A stretch of DNA of 33,011 nucleotides from Patescibacteria group bacterium (GTDB taxonomy: Bacteria; Patescibacteriota; Doudnabacteria; UBA920), in contig JAMDAY010000013.1 in the NCBI GenBank assembly GCA_023484515.1, positions 1 through 33,011 on the forward strand. The letters are read 5' to 3'. A program made the translations under genes and the position numbers. Positions 21,303 through 27,655 of this stretch are shown piece after piece. The first letter of the stretch is position 1; each line of letters starts with the position of its first letter. A model generated the notes under the pieces. That model was not told the DNA's origin, did no database searches, and worked only from the letters and a program-made list of their open reading frames with translations.

Positions 21303-22283
21303 ATGGTTTCTAAGCAATCCGAAATTCCAAATCTAAAGCCTAAAGTTCTCATAATTGTCGGGCCCACCTCGTCCGGCAAATCCGAATTGGCAGTCAGGCT
21401 GACCAAGCGTTTTAACGGAGAAATAATTTCCGCGGACAGCCGGCAGATATATCAAGGCATGGACCTGGGGACCGGCAAAGTCCCGGGAAAGTGGAAGACT
21501 AACAATTTTCACGGCCGTGAAAATCGTTCGCTTTATATTTACAAGGGCATTCGCCATCATTTGATAGATTTTGTAAACCCAAAAAGGCAATATTCGGTTT
21601 CGTTGTTCCAAAAAAAAACGCAAAAAGCCATTGCGGATATTGCCCGGCGAGGCAGGCTCCCGGTTATCTGCGGCGGCACCGCGCATTGGATTGATGCGGT
21701 AGTTTACAAGCAACAAATCCCTGATGTCAAACCGGATTTAAAATTGCGCCGAAGATTGGAAAAGCTTTCAACCGACGGCTTATTCGCGCGAATAAGCCGG
21801 CTAGATCCCAATCGGGCAAAAATCATAGATAGGCATAACCGCCGCCGCCTGGTCCGCGCTCTGGAAATAGTACTGACCACGAAAAAACCTGTCCCCAACC
21901 TGTCCACTGTCCACTACTGTCCACTGTCCACTTTTAACGCGCTTTGGATAGGAATTACCCAACCGCAAGACGTTTTATACCAACGAATCGAAAAACGGCT
22001 CAAGCGGCGCCTTAAGGCGGGAATGATTAAAGAGATCCAAAAACTCCATAAACAAGGCTTGTCCTGGCGGCGTCTGGAAACCTTTGGCCTGGAATACCGC
22101 TTCGGCGCCCTTTATTTGCAAAAAAAGATTAGCCACGAAGAAATGCTTAAGCAGATGCTACTGGCCAACAAGCATTATGCCAAGCGCCAGCTAACCTGGT
22201 GGAAACGAAATAAAAATATCCATTGGATCACCGCCGAAGCGGAAGCAAGGAAATTGATTGAAAAATTTAAAGATGGCGAATAA
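21303..22283 (+). CDS. miaA: tRNA dimethylallyltransferase
   Basis: MiaA adds a dimethylallyl group to A37 of tRNAs reading UNN codons. The 326-aa product has the P-loop at residues 20-27 (GPTSSGKS), ISADSRQIYQGMDLGTGKVP, HHLIDFVNP, the GGTAHWIDAV motif, the Arg-rich NRRRLVRALEI and the C-terminal AKRQLTWWKRN. The track start at 21270 overlaps the preceding small gene; the ATG at 21303 is the natural start. Two repeat-derived insertions are visible: a palindrome coding for NFHGRE (21505-21524) and a TGTCCAC tandem coding for NLSTVHYCPLST (about residues 199-211). Confidence 0.95.
   Translation: MVSKQSEIPNLKPKVLIIVGPTSSGKSELAVRLTKRFNGEIISADSRQIYQGMDLGTGKVPGKWKTNNFHGRENRSLYIYKGIRHHLIDFVNPKRQYSVSLFQKKTQKAIADIARRGRLPVICGGTAHWIDAVVYKQQIPDVKPDLKLRRRLEKLSTDGLFARISRLDPNRAKIIDRHNRRRLVRALEIVLTTKKPVPNLSTVHYCPLSTFNALWIGITQPQDVLYQRIEKRLKRRLKAGMIKEIQKLHKQGLSWRRLETFGLEYRFGALYLQKKISHEEMLKQMLLANKHYAKRQLTWWKRNKNIHWITAEAEARKLIEKFKDGE
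21505..21524. repeat. 20-nt palindrome inside miaA (TCACGGCCGTGA core)
   Basis: ATTTTCACGGCCGTGAAAAT is a perfect palindrome in frame within miaA. The 12-nt core recurs in the palindromes at 30693-30730 and 31386-31403. Confidence 0.5.
21889..21931 (+). repeat. TGTCCAC tandem repeat inside miaA
   Basis: TGTCCAC occurs at 21901-21907, 21908-21914, 21918-21924 and 21925-21931, with a related CTGTCCCC at 21889-21896. All is in frame and adds a short loop to MiaA before the conserved LWIGI strand. Confidence 0.65.
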
Positions 22284-22317
22284 CGGCCACTTACCCAAAC
22301 CAAGGCTGCGCTATATA

Positions 22318-22364
22318 TTAACAAAAGGCAATTTATGCGCAGCGCATAAATCGCCTTTTGTTAA
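22318..22364. repeat. 47-nt palindrome downstream of miaA
   Basis: TTAACAAAAGGCaATTTATGCGC (22318-22340) pairs with the sequence at 22342-22364 at all but one position around a single central base. It has no T-tract on the + side and stands between miaA and the promoter of the next small gene. Confidence 0.65.
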
Positions 22365-22365
22365 C

Positions 22366-22418
22366 TTGAATCTTTTAAGGAATATATATATACTGCTTCC
22401 GAGAAGGAGGCGGTATAT
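22366..22418 (+). promoter_or_regulatory. Promoter and/or SD-sequestering hairpin of the 69-aa gene
   Basis: TTGAAT (22366-22371), a 17-nt spacer and TATACT (22389-22394) form a good promoter. In competition with this reading, ATATACTGCTTCC (22388-22400) pairs along 13 positions, including G-U pairs, with GGAGGCGGTATAT (22406-22418). That would bury the SD next to the ATG if transcription begins upstream. Confidence 0.45.
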
Positions 22419-22419
22419 C

Positions 22420-22629
22420 ATGGCGGTTCTCGAAGATGGTGTTGGTAGCAATTTCGCCGATCTCGAAACGGAAACCGAACACTTCGGTTTCCCTACCGGC
22501 CAGGCCATCGCCGATCATGGCCCCAGTCATCCGCCCAAAGACATGGCGGCGCTTCAGGTAGAAATTCCGATCAGGCACCCCGACACCGTCGCGCGTTTTG
22601 TGAGGGCGTCAGGATGCGACGACGACTGA
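22420..22629 (+). CDS. Hypothetical protein, 69 aa, SD-led
   Basis: The family is not recognised. The track opens at 22258, but the AAGGAGG at 22404-22410 selects the ATG at 22420 (MAVLEDGVGSNFADLE...). The product is acidic, with the ends FADLETETEH and GCDDD, and carries several His (ADHGPSHPPKD, IRHPD). It has no membrane segment. It ends in a TGA stop 8 nt before a composite hairpin, so it forms a single-gene cassette like those in the first island. Confidence 0.6.
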   Translation: MAVLEDGVGSNFADLETETEHFGFPTGQAIADHGPSHPPKDMAALQVEIPIRHPDTVARFVRASGCDDD

Positions 22630-22637
22630 CCCGCGGA

Positions 22638-22712
22638 CCTGCGGGGACGCAATGAGCAAGCCTAAAATTTATTGGGCAAACTCTTGCGCTCCCCGCAGGC
22701 GCTATTTTATTT
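22638..22712 (+). terminator. Composite hairpin ending in T-rich sequence
   Basis: CCTGCGGGGA (22638-22647) pairs with TCCCCGCAGG (22690-22699). Inside, GCAA, GAG and GCC segments can pair with TTGC, CTC and GGC around an AT-rich loop. ATTTTATTTTA follows. The layout resembles the long hairpin at 717-810. Confidence 0.5.
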
Positions 22713-22750
22713 TACCTATTTTGTCTATTTTTTCTCGTCTGCATTTTCTG

Positions 22751-22786
22751 ACATTTCTTGCATGCTATATAGCATGCAAGAAATGT
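22751..22786. repeat. 36-nt palindrome P2 (ACATTTC...GAAATGT)
   Basis: The arm ACATTTCTTGCATGCTA is perfectly complementary to the arm after a 2-nt TA centre. It is the sister of P1 at 2909-2944; the two differ at arm positions 9-10 (TG versus CT) with matching changes opposite. Confidence 0.75.
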
Positions 22787-22867
22787 TCCAAAAGGTAATT
22801 AAACATGAGAAAAATGCCGCAAGATTTACAGGCTGCAAAAATTACGGTAAACTTGCATAAAGGATTA

Positions 22868-22902
22868 CGAAACGCAAAACTTCGCGTTCCGCGATTTTTT
22901 AT
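22868..22902 (+). terminator. Attenuator-like hairpin before the CSD-like gene
   Basis: CGAAACGC and GCGTTCCG form an imperfect stem around AAAACTTC and are followed by GCGATTTTTTATT, 7 nt before the AAGGAGG SD of the next gene. A weak terminator directly before an SD could act as an attenuator. The stem is short, so this is tentative. Confidence 0.35.
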
Positions 22903-22920
22903 TCTACCAAGGAGGCAGCA

Positions 22921-23160
22921 ATGCCAAAATCCGTTGCCCCCGGACAAGTCAGGGCAGTGGTCAAACGGCGGGATTCAGGCCCCAAAGGGCCGTTTGCCTT
23001 TTGCAAGGCCGACGGTTTTATGAGGCTTATTACCTTTTCGCTCAACCCGCCCTGCTGGACGGAAAAAACCAAGCCCAAAAGAGGAGATGTAGTGCTAATT
23101 TCCGACTTTTCGGAAACACGGCACGGTTGGAGGGCGCACAAAGCCAGCTTTTGTTGTTAG
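22921..23160 (+). CDS. Small protein, possible divergent cold-shock/OB-fold domain, 79 aa
   Basis: An AAGGAGG at 22909-22915 sets the start. The layout recalls a cold-shock domain: GQVRAVVKRR (first strand), GPFAFCKADGFMRLITFS (in the position of GFGFI...DG...vFvH), then KPKRGDVVLISDF (P..Gd.V.F) and a final GWRAHKASF (G.rA..V). The aromatic RNP1/RNP2 residues are only partly kept (FAF present, FVH replaced by ITFS), so RNA binding is uncertain and the homology is inferred from pattern, not proven. It is a single-gene unit in the second accessory island. Confidence 0.55.
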   Translation: MPKSVAPGQVRAVVKRRDSGPKGPFAFCKADGFMRLITFSLNPPCWTEKTKPKRGDVVLISDFSETRHGWRAHKASFCC

Positions 23161-23211
23161 CAATATAGTATTACAGCCAACAGCCTACAAAAATCACAGG
23201 AGAAACCCAAA

Positions 23212-23565
23212 GTGGCCACATATAGCAGAAACAGCGAATACAGATACAGAGGAACCGCCAAGCAGCTTATTTGAGAAAGCGTAAAAATAGTTTTTGACCA
23301 CCTGCCGGCCGGGGCGGTTGTCAGTTTCCACGATCTATACACTTCGCTCAAGCCCGACATTTCCAGGATAATGAAAAAGGCCAGCGGAAACCCGAAATGG
23401 TCTCTTCGCTCCGATTACCTGCTCAGCACCCTGCATCACTCCCCCGGCCCCAAGCATTACTACTTCCTCATCTGCGGGAATGCCGTCAGCCGGATAACTT
23501 CCCCTTTGCAAATTACGCACTATCTCAAACCGCCGGCCAAAAGGCGTTTTAGGGGCAAACGGTAA
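23212..23565 (+). pseudogene. SD-led ORF interrupted by an in-frame TGA
   Basis: An ACAGGAG SD lies 8 nt before a GTG at 23212 (VATYSRNSEYRYRGTAKQLI). TGA follows at 23272-23274, after which the same frame stays open (ESVKIVFDHLPAGAVVSFHD...) to TAA at 23563-23565. Without the TGA the protein would be 117 aa. The ATG at 23371 listed in the track lacks an SD. TGA is a stop elsewhere here, so this is either a fresh nonsense mutation, a sequencing error, or readthrough. The 3' part looks like a soluble basic protein ending KPPAKRRFRGKR. No family is recognised. Confidence 0.5.
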
Positions 23566-23571
23566 CAGCAA

Positions 23572-23599
23572 AGCGGCGTTCCGAAACCGGAACGCCGCT
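23572..23599. terminator. Hairpin between convergent genes
   Basis: AGCGGCGTTCCG (23572-23583) pairs perfectly with CGGAACGCCGCT (23588-23599). It lies between the + strand ORF and the end of gatB and could end transcription from both sides; T-runs are poor on either side. Confidence 0.65.
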
Positions 23600-23610
23600 C
23601 ATAAATTTAT

Positions 23611-25206
23611 TTACGACAATTTTTGTTTAAGCAACTCGTTTATCACCTGCGGATTGCCCTTGCCTTTCAGTTCTTTCATGGTTTGACCAACTAAAAAGCC
23701 AAAAGATTTCTGCTGGCCGGCTTTATAATCTGCCACAGCCTTTTCGTTGGCCGCAATTACCCTGTCTACCGCTTCGCCAATGGCCGCTTCGTCGCTAACC
23801 TGGTGCAGGCCCAAATCTTCCACAATATTGCTAGGATCGCCGCCCTTTTCAAACATTTCCTTAAATACCTGTTTGCCCGCGCTGCCGGAAATTTTTCCCT
23901 GCTGGATCATTTTAAGCAGCTCGGCAAAGTTTTCGGGAGTTACGCGGCTTTCCGCGGGGTTAAGTTTGCTCTGGTTTAACAACGCGCTAAAGTCGCCAAG
24001 GCACCAGTTGGCCGCCTGCTTGATCAATAATTGCCGGTCTGTGGGGGAAGATACCATCTTCCCGTCATCCGGGCGGATAGTATCCGCCCCTACATCCTGT
24101 CCTATCCATTCATCAATCTCGCTGACCACGTCCTCAAAATAATAAGTCAGATCTTTCCAATTGGTCAAATTTTCTATAACGGCTTCGTCTAAACCGTATT
24201 CTTCGTTAAACCGCTTTCGCTTTTGCGCCGGCAGTTCGGGCAAGCCGGCGCGTAATTTTTCCAAATACTCTTTGGAAAAATGCAAAATGGGCAAATCCGG
24301 TTCCGGAAAATAACGGTAGTCGTTGGCTTCTTCCTTGGACCTTTGTTCAACTGTCACGCCTTCGCGCTCGTTCCATCCCATAGTTACCTGCTTGGGCGTG
24401 CCGCCTTCTTTTAAGATGTTTGTCTGGCGCTCAATTTCGTAATTTATGGCCGCTTCGGCAAATTTAAAGCTGTTAATATTCTTAACTTCCACTTTATAGT
24501 TCGGCAGCGTTGTCTCTCCGGGTTTTCTTACGCTGATGTTCGGCTCCACGCGCATGGTGCCTTTTTCCATGTCCGCTTCGCTGGCGCCCACGTAGCGGAT
24601 AATGTTGCGCAATTCCTGCAAAAACACGCGCGCCTCTTCCCCGCTTTCTATTTCCGGTTCGGTTACAATCTCCAGCAAAGGATTCCCGGCGCGGTTGTAG
24701 TCTACCAAAGAATAAGACAAGCCTTCGGGATGCACGTTTTTTCCCGCATCTTCTTCTAAATGAGCACGGGTTATTCCGATTCTCTTAATCTGCGTTTTGT
24801 AGTTAGCCGATTTATCGGCTGTTCCATTTGAGCCCATAAATGGGCTGGCTACGGGTAATTCAATATCCAAATACCCATTTCTTGATATCGGCTGATCGTA
24901 TTGTGAAATTTGGTAGCCTTTGGGCAAGTCGGGATAAAAATAGTGTTTGCGGTCAAATTTGCTCCATTCGTCAATTTGGCAGTTTAAAGCCAACCCGACC
25001 AGCGCGGCCAACCTGATCGCTTCTTTATTTGCCACGGGCAAAGTTCCGGGCTGGGCCGTAACGATTTCGTCTATATTCTTATTCGGCTCCTTCTCGTCCG
25101 GATCATTCGGCGCCGGCGAAAACATCTTGCTCTTGGTCGCAAGCTCAACGTGTATTTCAAACCCAATGACGGGTCTATATTCGGTTGAAGATTCAAACTG
25201 CTTCAT
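23611..25206 (-). CDS. gatB: Aspartyl/glutamyl-tRNA(Asn/Gln) amidotransferase subunit B
   Basis: GatB recognises misacylated tRNA and activates Glu or Asp for amidation with GatA-derived ammonia. The 531-aa product shows VIGFEIHVELATKSKMFSP, QPGTLPVANKEAI, the KHYFYPDLPKGYQISQYDQP signature, RAHLEEDAGK, DYNRAGNPLLEIVTEPE and the C-terminal YqeY-like tail ending KGNPQVINELLKQKL. It is somewhat longer than usual; part of the excess is an in-frame palindromic repeat at about residues 371-378 (VGADTIRP). It is the last gene of the gatC-gatA-gatB run. Confidence 0.97.
   Translation of the reverse strand: MKQFESSTEYRPVIGFEIHVELATKSKMFSPAPNDPDEKEPNKNIDEIVTAQPGTLPVANKEAIRLAALVGLALNCQIDEWSKFDRKHYFYPDLPKGYQISQYDQPISRNGYLDIELPVASPFMGSNGTADKSANYKTQIKRIGITRAHLEEDAGKNVHPEGLSYSLVDYNRAGNPLLEIVTEPEIESGEEARVFLQELRNIIRYVGASEADMEKGTMRVEPNISVRKPGETTLPNYKVEVKNINSFKFAEAAINYEIERQTNILKEGGTPKQVTMGWNEREGVTVEQRSKEEANDYRYFPEPDLPILHFSKEYLEKLRAGLPELPAQKRKRFNEEYGLDEAVIENLTNWKDLTYYFEDVVSEIDEWIGQDVGADTIRPDDGKMVSSPTDRQLLIKQAANWCLGDFSALLNQSKLNPAESRVTPENFAELLKMIQQGKISGSAGKQVFKEMFEKGGDPSNIVEDLGLHQVSDEAAIGEAVDRVIAANEKAVADYKAGQQKSFGFLVGQTMKELKGKGNPQVINELLKQKLS
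24071..24093. repeat. Palindromic repeat inside gatB (GGGCGGATA type)
   Basis: GGGCGGATA, a GT centre and TATCCGCCC form a 19-nt near-perfect palindrome, with CCTAC following, in frame inside gatB. GATAGTATCCGCCC recurs between mrdA and folD (10080-10093). Confidence 0.65.
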
Positions 25207-25250
25207 AAAAAGCTCTAAATTCTAAATTCTAAATAATTTCAAAATTCAAA
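25207..25250. repeat. AT-rich repeat (CTAAATTCTAAATT)
   Basis: CTAAATTCTAAATTCTAAAT words lie between gatB and the four-helix-bundle gene. They mirror TTTAGAACTTAGGGTTTAGA at 25618-25648 on the other side of that gene. Confidence 0.5.
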
Positions 25251-25253
25251 TAC

Positions 25254-25607
25254 TTAAGCTTTGGAAACAATGCTGCCAAAAATTTTCATCAACTCCGTAC
25301 ACTCCTGGATTAAGCGATCGCGCTCCTTAAGCTGCCGATCTTCGCAATAAACTAAATTCAACCAGTAAATGGTCTCTTTTGCTTCCTTACGGCAAATTTT
25401 TACCCTCATTAGAAAATCTTTCTTACTCAAACACTCACACGCCTCAATATAATTTGCACCTACCGAACCTGATGACCTGATTACCTGCTTGCCATCCTCA
25501 ATATTCCCGACTGTTCTTGGCAACTCCCTAACAAACAACCTTACATCTTTAGAAAATTTTAACGTCCTTTCCCCAAGATCATATATTTTGTTTTGAACTT
25601 GGTCCAT
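25254..25607 (-). CDS. Four-helix-bundle protein of the 23S-rRNA intervening-sequence type
   Basis: The 117-aa protein matches the S23/IVS four-helix-bundle family: an aromatic/charged first helix (KIYDLGERTLKFSKDVRLFV), RELPRTVGNIEDGKQVIRSS, the hallmark SGSVGANYIEACECLSKKDF, and RVKICRKEAKETIYWLNLV followed by a Glu/Leu-rich last helix. Homologues form pentamers and bind nucleic acid. They occur inside 23S rRNA insertions, or as Avd next to diversity-generating retroelements. Neither context is visible here. It is inserted between gatA and gatB and bordered on both sides by AT-rich repeats of the same word family. Confidence 0.92.
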   Translation of the reverse strand: MDQVQNKIYDLGERTLKFSKDVRLFVRELPRTVGNIEDGKQVIRSSGSVGANYIEACECLSKKDFLMRVKICRKEAKETIYWLNLVYCEDRQLKERDRLIQECTELMKIFGSIVSKA

Positions 25608-25612
25608 TAGTA

Positions 25613-25648
25613 TTTGTTTAGAACTTAGGGTTTAGAGTTTAGAACTTA
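25613..25648. repeat. AT-rich repeat (TTTAGAACTTAGGG)
   Basis: This is the inverted-orientation counterpart of the 25207-25250 words, between the four-helix-bundle gene and gatA. Confidence 0.5.
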
Positions 25649-27130
25649 CACCAAAGGGTGTTTTTTATGCCAATCCGTAGCCTGCTGATATGCATACCCC
25701 ACGTTAAAAATTTTCTGTTCCCCGAACTGCGGCCCGATAATCTGCAAACCCACGGGCAAACCGTCCAAGGAAGGCGCGTCCCCGTCCGAAGGCCGGGCAA
25801 AGCCGCAGGGGATGGAAATGGCGCACAAGCCCGCCAGGGAAGCCGGAATATTCAACTGGTCAGCAATGTAACCGTGCAAAGGATTGTCCGCCGCTGATCC
25901 CAATTTCGTGGCTACGGACGGCGTGGCGGGCGCCACCAGCACATCTACCTTTTTAAATACTTCGGCAAACTCTTTGATAATTAAACTGCGGACTTTTTGC
26001 GCTTTTTTATAATAGGCGTCGTAATATCCGGCAGACAATACATAAGTTCCGGTCATTATTCTCCTTTTAGCCTCATCGCCAAAACCTTCAGCGCGCGACC
26101 TGGTATAAACTTCCATTAAATCTTTTGCAGTTCCATGGACGGTGTGGCCGTAACGGATGCCGTCGTATCTTGCCAGGTTAGACGATATTTCGGATGGGCA
26201 AATAATGGCATAAACCATTTGCGCGTAACGCGTGGTAGGCAAGCTAACTTCTACGGTTTGCGCCCCCAATTTTTCCAACTCCTTAACAGCTTCCAAAACT
26301 TTCGCCTTTACGCCTTCTTCCATCCCTTCTATAAAATATTCTTTGGGGATGCCAATTTTAACCCCGTTTAAATTATTCTTGAAATTTTTAGCATAAGCAG
26401 GAACTTCAACCTGGCCGGTGGTGGAATCTTTGGGGTCTTGCCCGGCAATAATTTCCGTAATATGCGCCGCGTCTTCCACGGACAATGATAAAAATCCGAT
26501 GGAATCCAAGCTTGACGCCATGGCAATTACCCCGTAACGGCTTACGCGTCCGTAAGTCGGCTTGTAGCCGGTTACGCCGCAATGAGCTGCCGGATTGCGG
26601 ATGCTGCCGCCAGTGTCGGTGCCTAAGGCAAAAGGAGACAAGCCGGCGGAAACGGACGCGCCGCTGCCTGAGGAGGAGCCTCCTGTCAGCCTGGTTTTAT
26701 CCCAAGGATTCTTGGTGGGCCCGTAAGCCGAAGTTTCGCCAGAAGATCCGTGCGCGAACTGGTCTTGATTAAGCTTGCCTAACAAGACTGACTTTTGATC
26801 TTTCAATTTGCCAATAACCGTAGCATCGTAAGGCGGAATATAGTTATCCAAAATTTCGGACGCGGCAGTCGTTGGGATTCCTTTAGTTAAAAACATATCC
26901 TTAGCCGCATACGGAATGCCGCACAAAAAGGGATTTTCGCCGGGCGAAGCAATAAAGTCGTCCGCGGCTTTTGCCTGCTGAACGGCTTCTTCTTCGCTGA
27001 CCGTGATAAACGCGTTCAAGTCGCTCTTTTTTATGCGACCCAAAAAATACTTCGTTAATTCAACGGAGGAAATTTCTTTTTTATCCAGCTTTTCTCTTAA
27101 TTCGGTAAGAGATAAATAAGCAAAGTCCAT
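25646..27130 (-). CDS. gatA: Aspartyl/glutamyl-tRNA amidotransferase subunit A
   Basis: GatA is an amidase-family glutaminase that supplies ammonia to GatB. The 494-aa product has the Ser-cisSer-Lys triad Lys77 ([10 protein letters not shown]), Ser152 ([12 protein letters not shown]) and Ser176 ([11 protein letters not shown]), plus [17 protein letters not shown] and the C-terminal [19 protein letters not shown]. The track adds an upstream TTG codon; the ATG at 27130 is preferred. It is preceded by an AT-rich inverted repeat that separates it from gatC. Confidence 0.97.
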   Translation of the reverse strand: MDFAYLSLTELREKLDKKEISSVELTKYFLGRIKKSDLNAFITVSEEEAVQQAKAADDFIASPGENPFLCGIPYAAKDMFLTKGIPTTAASEILDNYIPPYDATVIGKLKDQKSVLLGKLNQDQFAHGSSGETSAYGPTKNPWDKTRLTGGSSSGSGASVSAGLSPFALGTDTGGSIRNPAAHCGVTGYKPTYGRVSRYGVIAMASSLDSIGFLSLSVEDAAHITEIIAGQDPKDSTTGQVEVPAYAKNFKNNLNGVKIGIPKEYFIEGMEEGVKAKVLEAVKELEKLGAQTVEVSLPTTRYAQMVYAIICPSEISSNLARYDGIRYGHTVHGTAKDLMEVYTRSRAEGFGDEAKRRIMTGTYVLSAGYYDAYYKKAQKVRSLIIKEFAEVFKKVDVLVAPATPSVATKLGSAADNPLHGYIADQLNIPASLAGLCAISIPCGFARPSDGDAPSLDGLPVGLQIIGPQFGEQKIFNVGYAYQQATDWHKKHPLV

Positions 27131-27134
27131 CAAA

Positions 27135-27245
27135 TATCAAATTACAAATTTCAAATGTCAAATAAAATCCTAATTTATAAATTTCAAAATTTATACTTTA
27201 GCCATTTGGCATTTATTTGAAATTGGAAATTGGAAATTTGACATT
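27135..27245. repeat. AT-rich inverted repeat between gatC and gatA
   Basis: AAATTTCAAATGTCAAAT on the left is mirrored by ATTTGAAATTGGAAATTTGACA-type words on the right. Such repeats recur at several gene borders in the window. Confidence 0.5.
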
Positions 27246-27249
27246 AAAG

Positions 27250-27531
27250 TCAAAGGATGGCTTTGACTTTATAATACCCGTCTTTCATTTCCGGCGCGTT
27301 TTTAAAAATTTCTTGATGGTTGTCCGCCGTTTCCACCTTGTCGTCTCGCTGAATGTTTTGCAGGCCGGTCACTTCAAAAACTTCCGGCACGTTGGCCGTG
27401 TCCACTTTTTTCAATTCTTCCACGTAATCCAAAATAGTGGAAAGCTGTTTTTGGAACTTTTCCACTTCTTCTTGGGACAACTGGATCCGCGCCAAATTGG
27501 CAATTTTTATTACTTCTTCACGGGTAAGCAT
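27250..27531 (-). CDS. gatC: Aspartyl/glutamyl-tRNA amidotransferase subunit C
   Basis: GatC is a small belt protein that holds GatA and GatB together. The 93-aa product starts MLTREEVIKIANLARIQLSQEE and has EKFQKQLSTILDYVEELKKVDT and the terminal KNAPEMKDGYYKVKAIL. The track opens 31 codons upstream in repeat sequence, which would be false. The ATG at 27531 lies exactly where transcription from the promoter at 27538-27566 should start, so the mRNA is predicted to be leaderless. Confidence 0.95.
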   Translation of the reverse strand: MLTREEVIKIANLARIQLSQEEVEKFQKQLSTILDYVEELKKVDTANVPEVFEVTGLQNIQRDDKVETADNHQEIFKNAPEMKDGYYKVKAIL

Positions 27532-27537
27532 AGGAGA

Positions 27538-27566
27538 ATTATATACAAAAAAACCAGCCGTGACAA
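27538..27566 (-). promoter_or_regulatory. gatCAB promoter giving a leaderless mRNA
   Basis: On the - strand TTGTCA (27566-27561), a 17-nt spacer and a perfect TATAAT (27543-27538) are followed after 6 nt by the gatC ATG. Confidence 0.65.
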
Positions 27567-27579
27567 GCGTTAAATAGAT

Positions 27580-27655
27580 TGAAAATTGAAAATTAAAAAA
27601 TTGAAAAATTATGGAAACCCCCAATTTTTCAATTTTTAATCTTTCAATCTTTTAA
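27580..27655. repeat. AT-rich inverted repeat at the end of secA
   Basis: AATTGAAAATTAAAAAATTG mirrors CAATTTTTAATCTTTCAATC across an ACCCCC-containing loop. It overlaps the end of secA and could act as a terminator. Confidence 0.5.

Noticed and set aside
22805-23023. 72-aa ORF upstream of the CSD-like gene
   Set aside because: It overlaps the SD-led 22921 gene in another frame and has only a poor SD; a leader-peptide role could not be supported.
23272-23274. Reassigned TGA codon (as in Gracilibacteria/Absconditabacteria)
   Set aside because: TGA ends the SIS isomerase, slipin and 69-aa genes, and all core genes read full length with the standard code.
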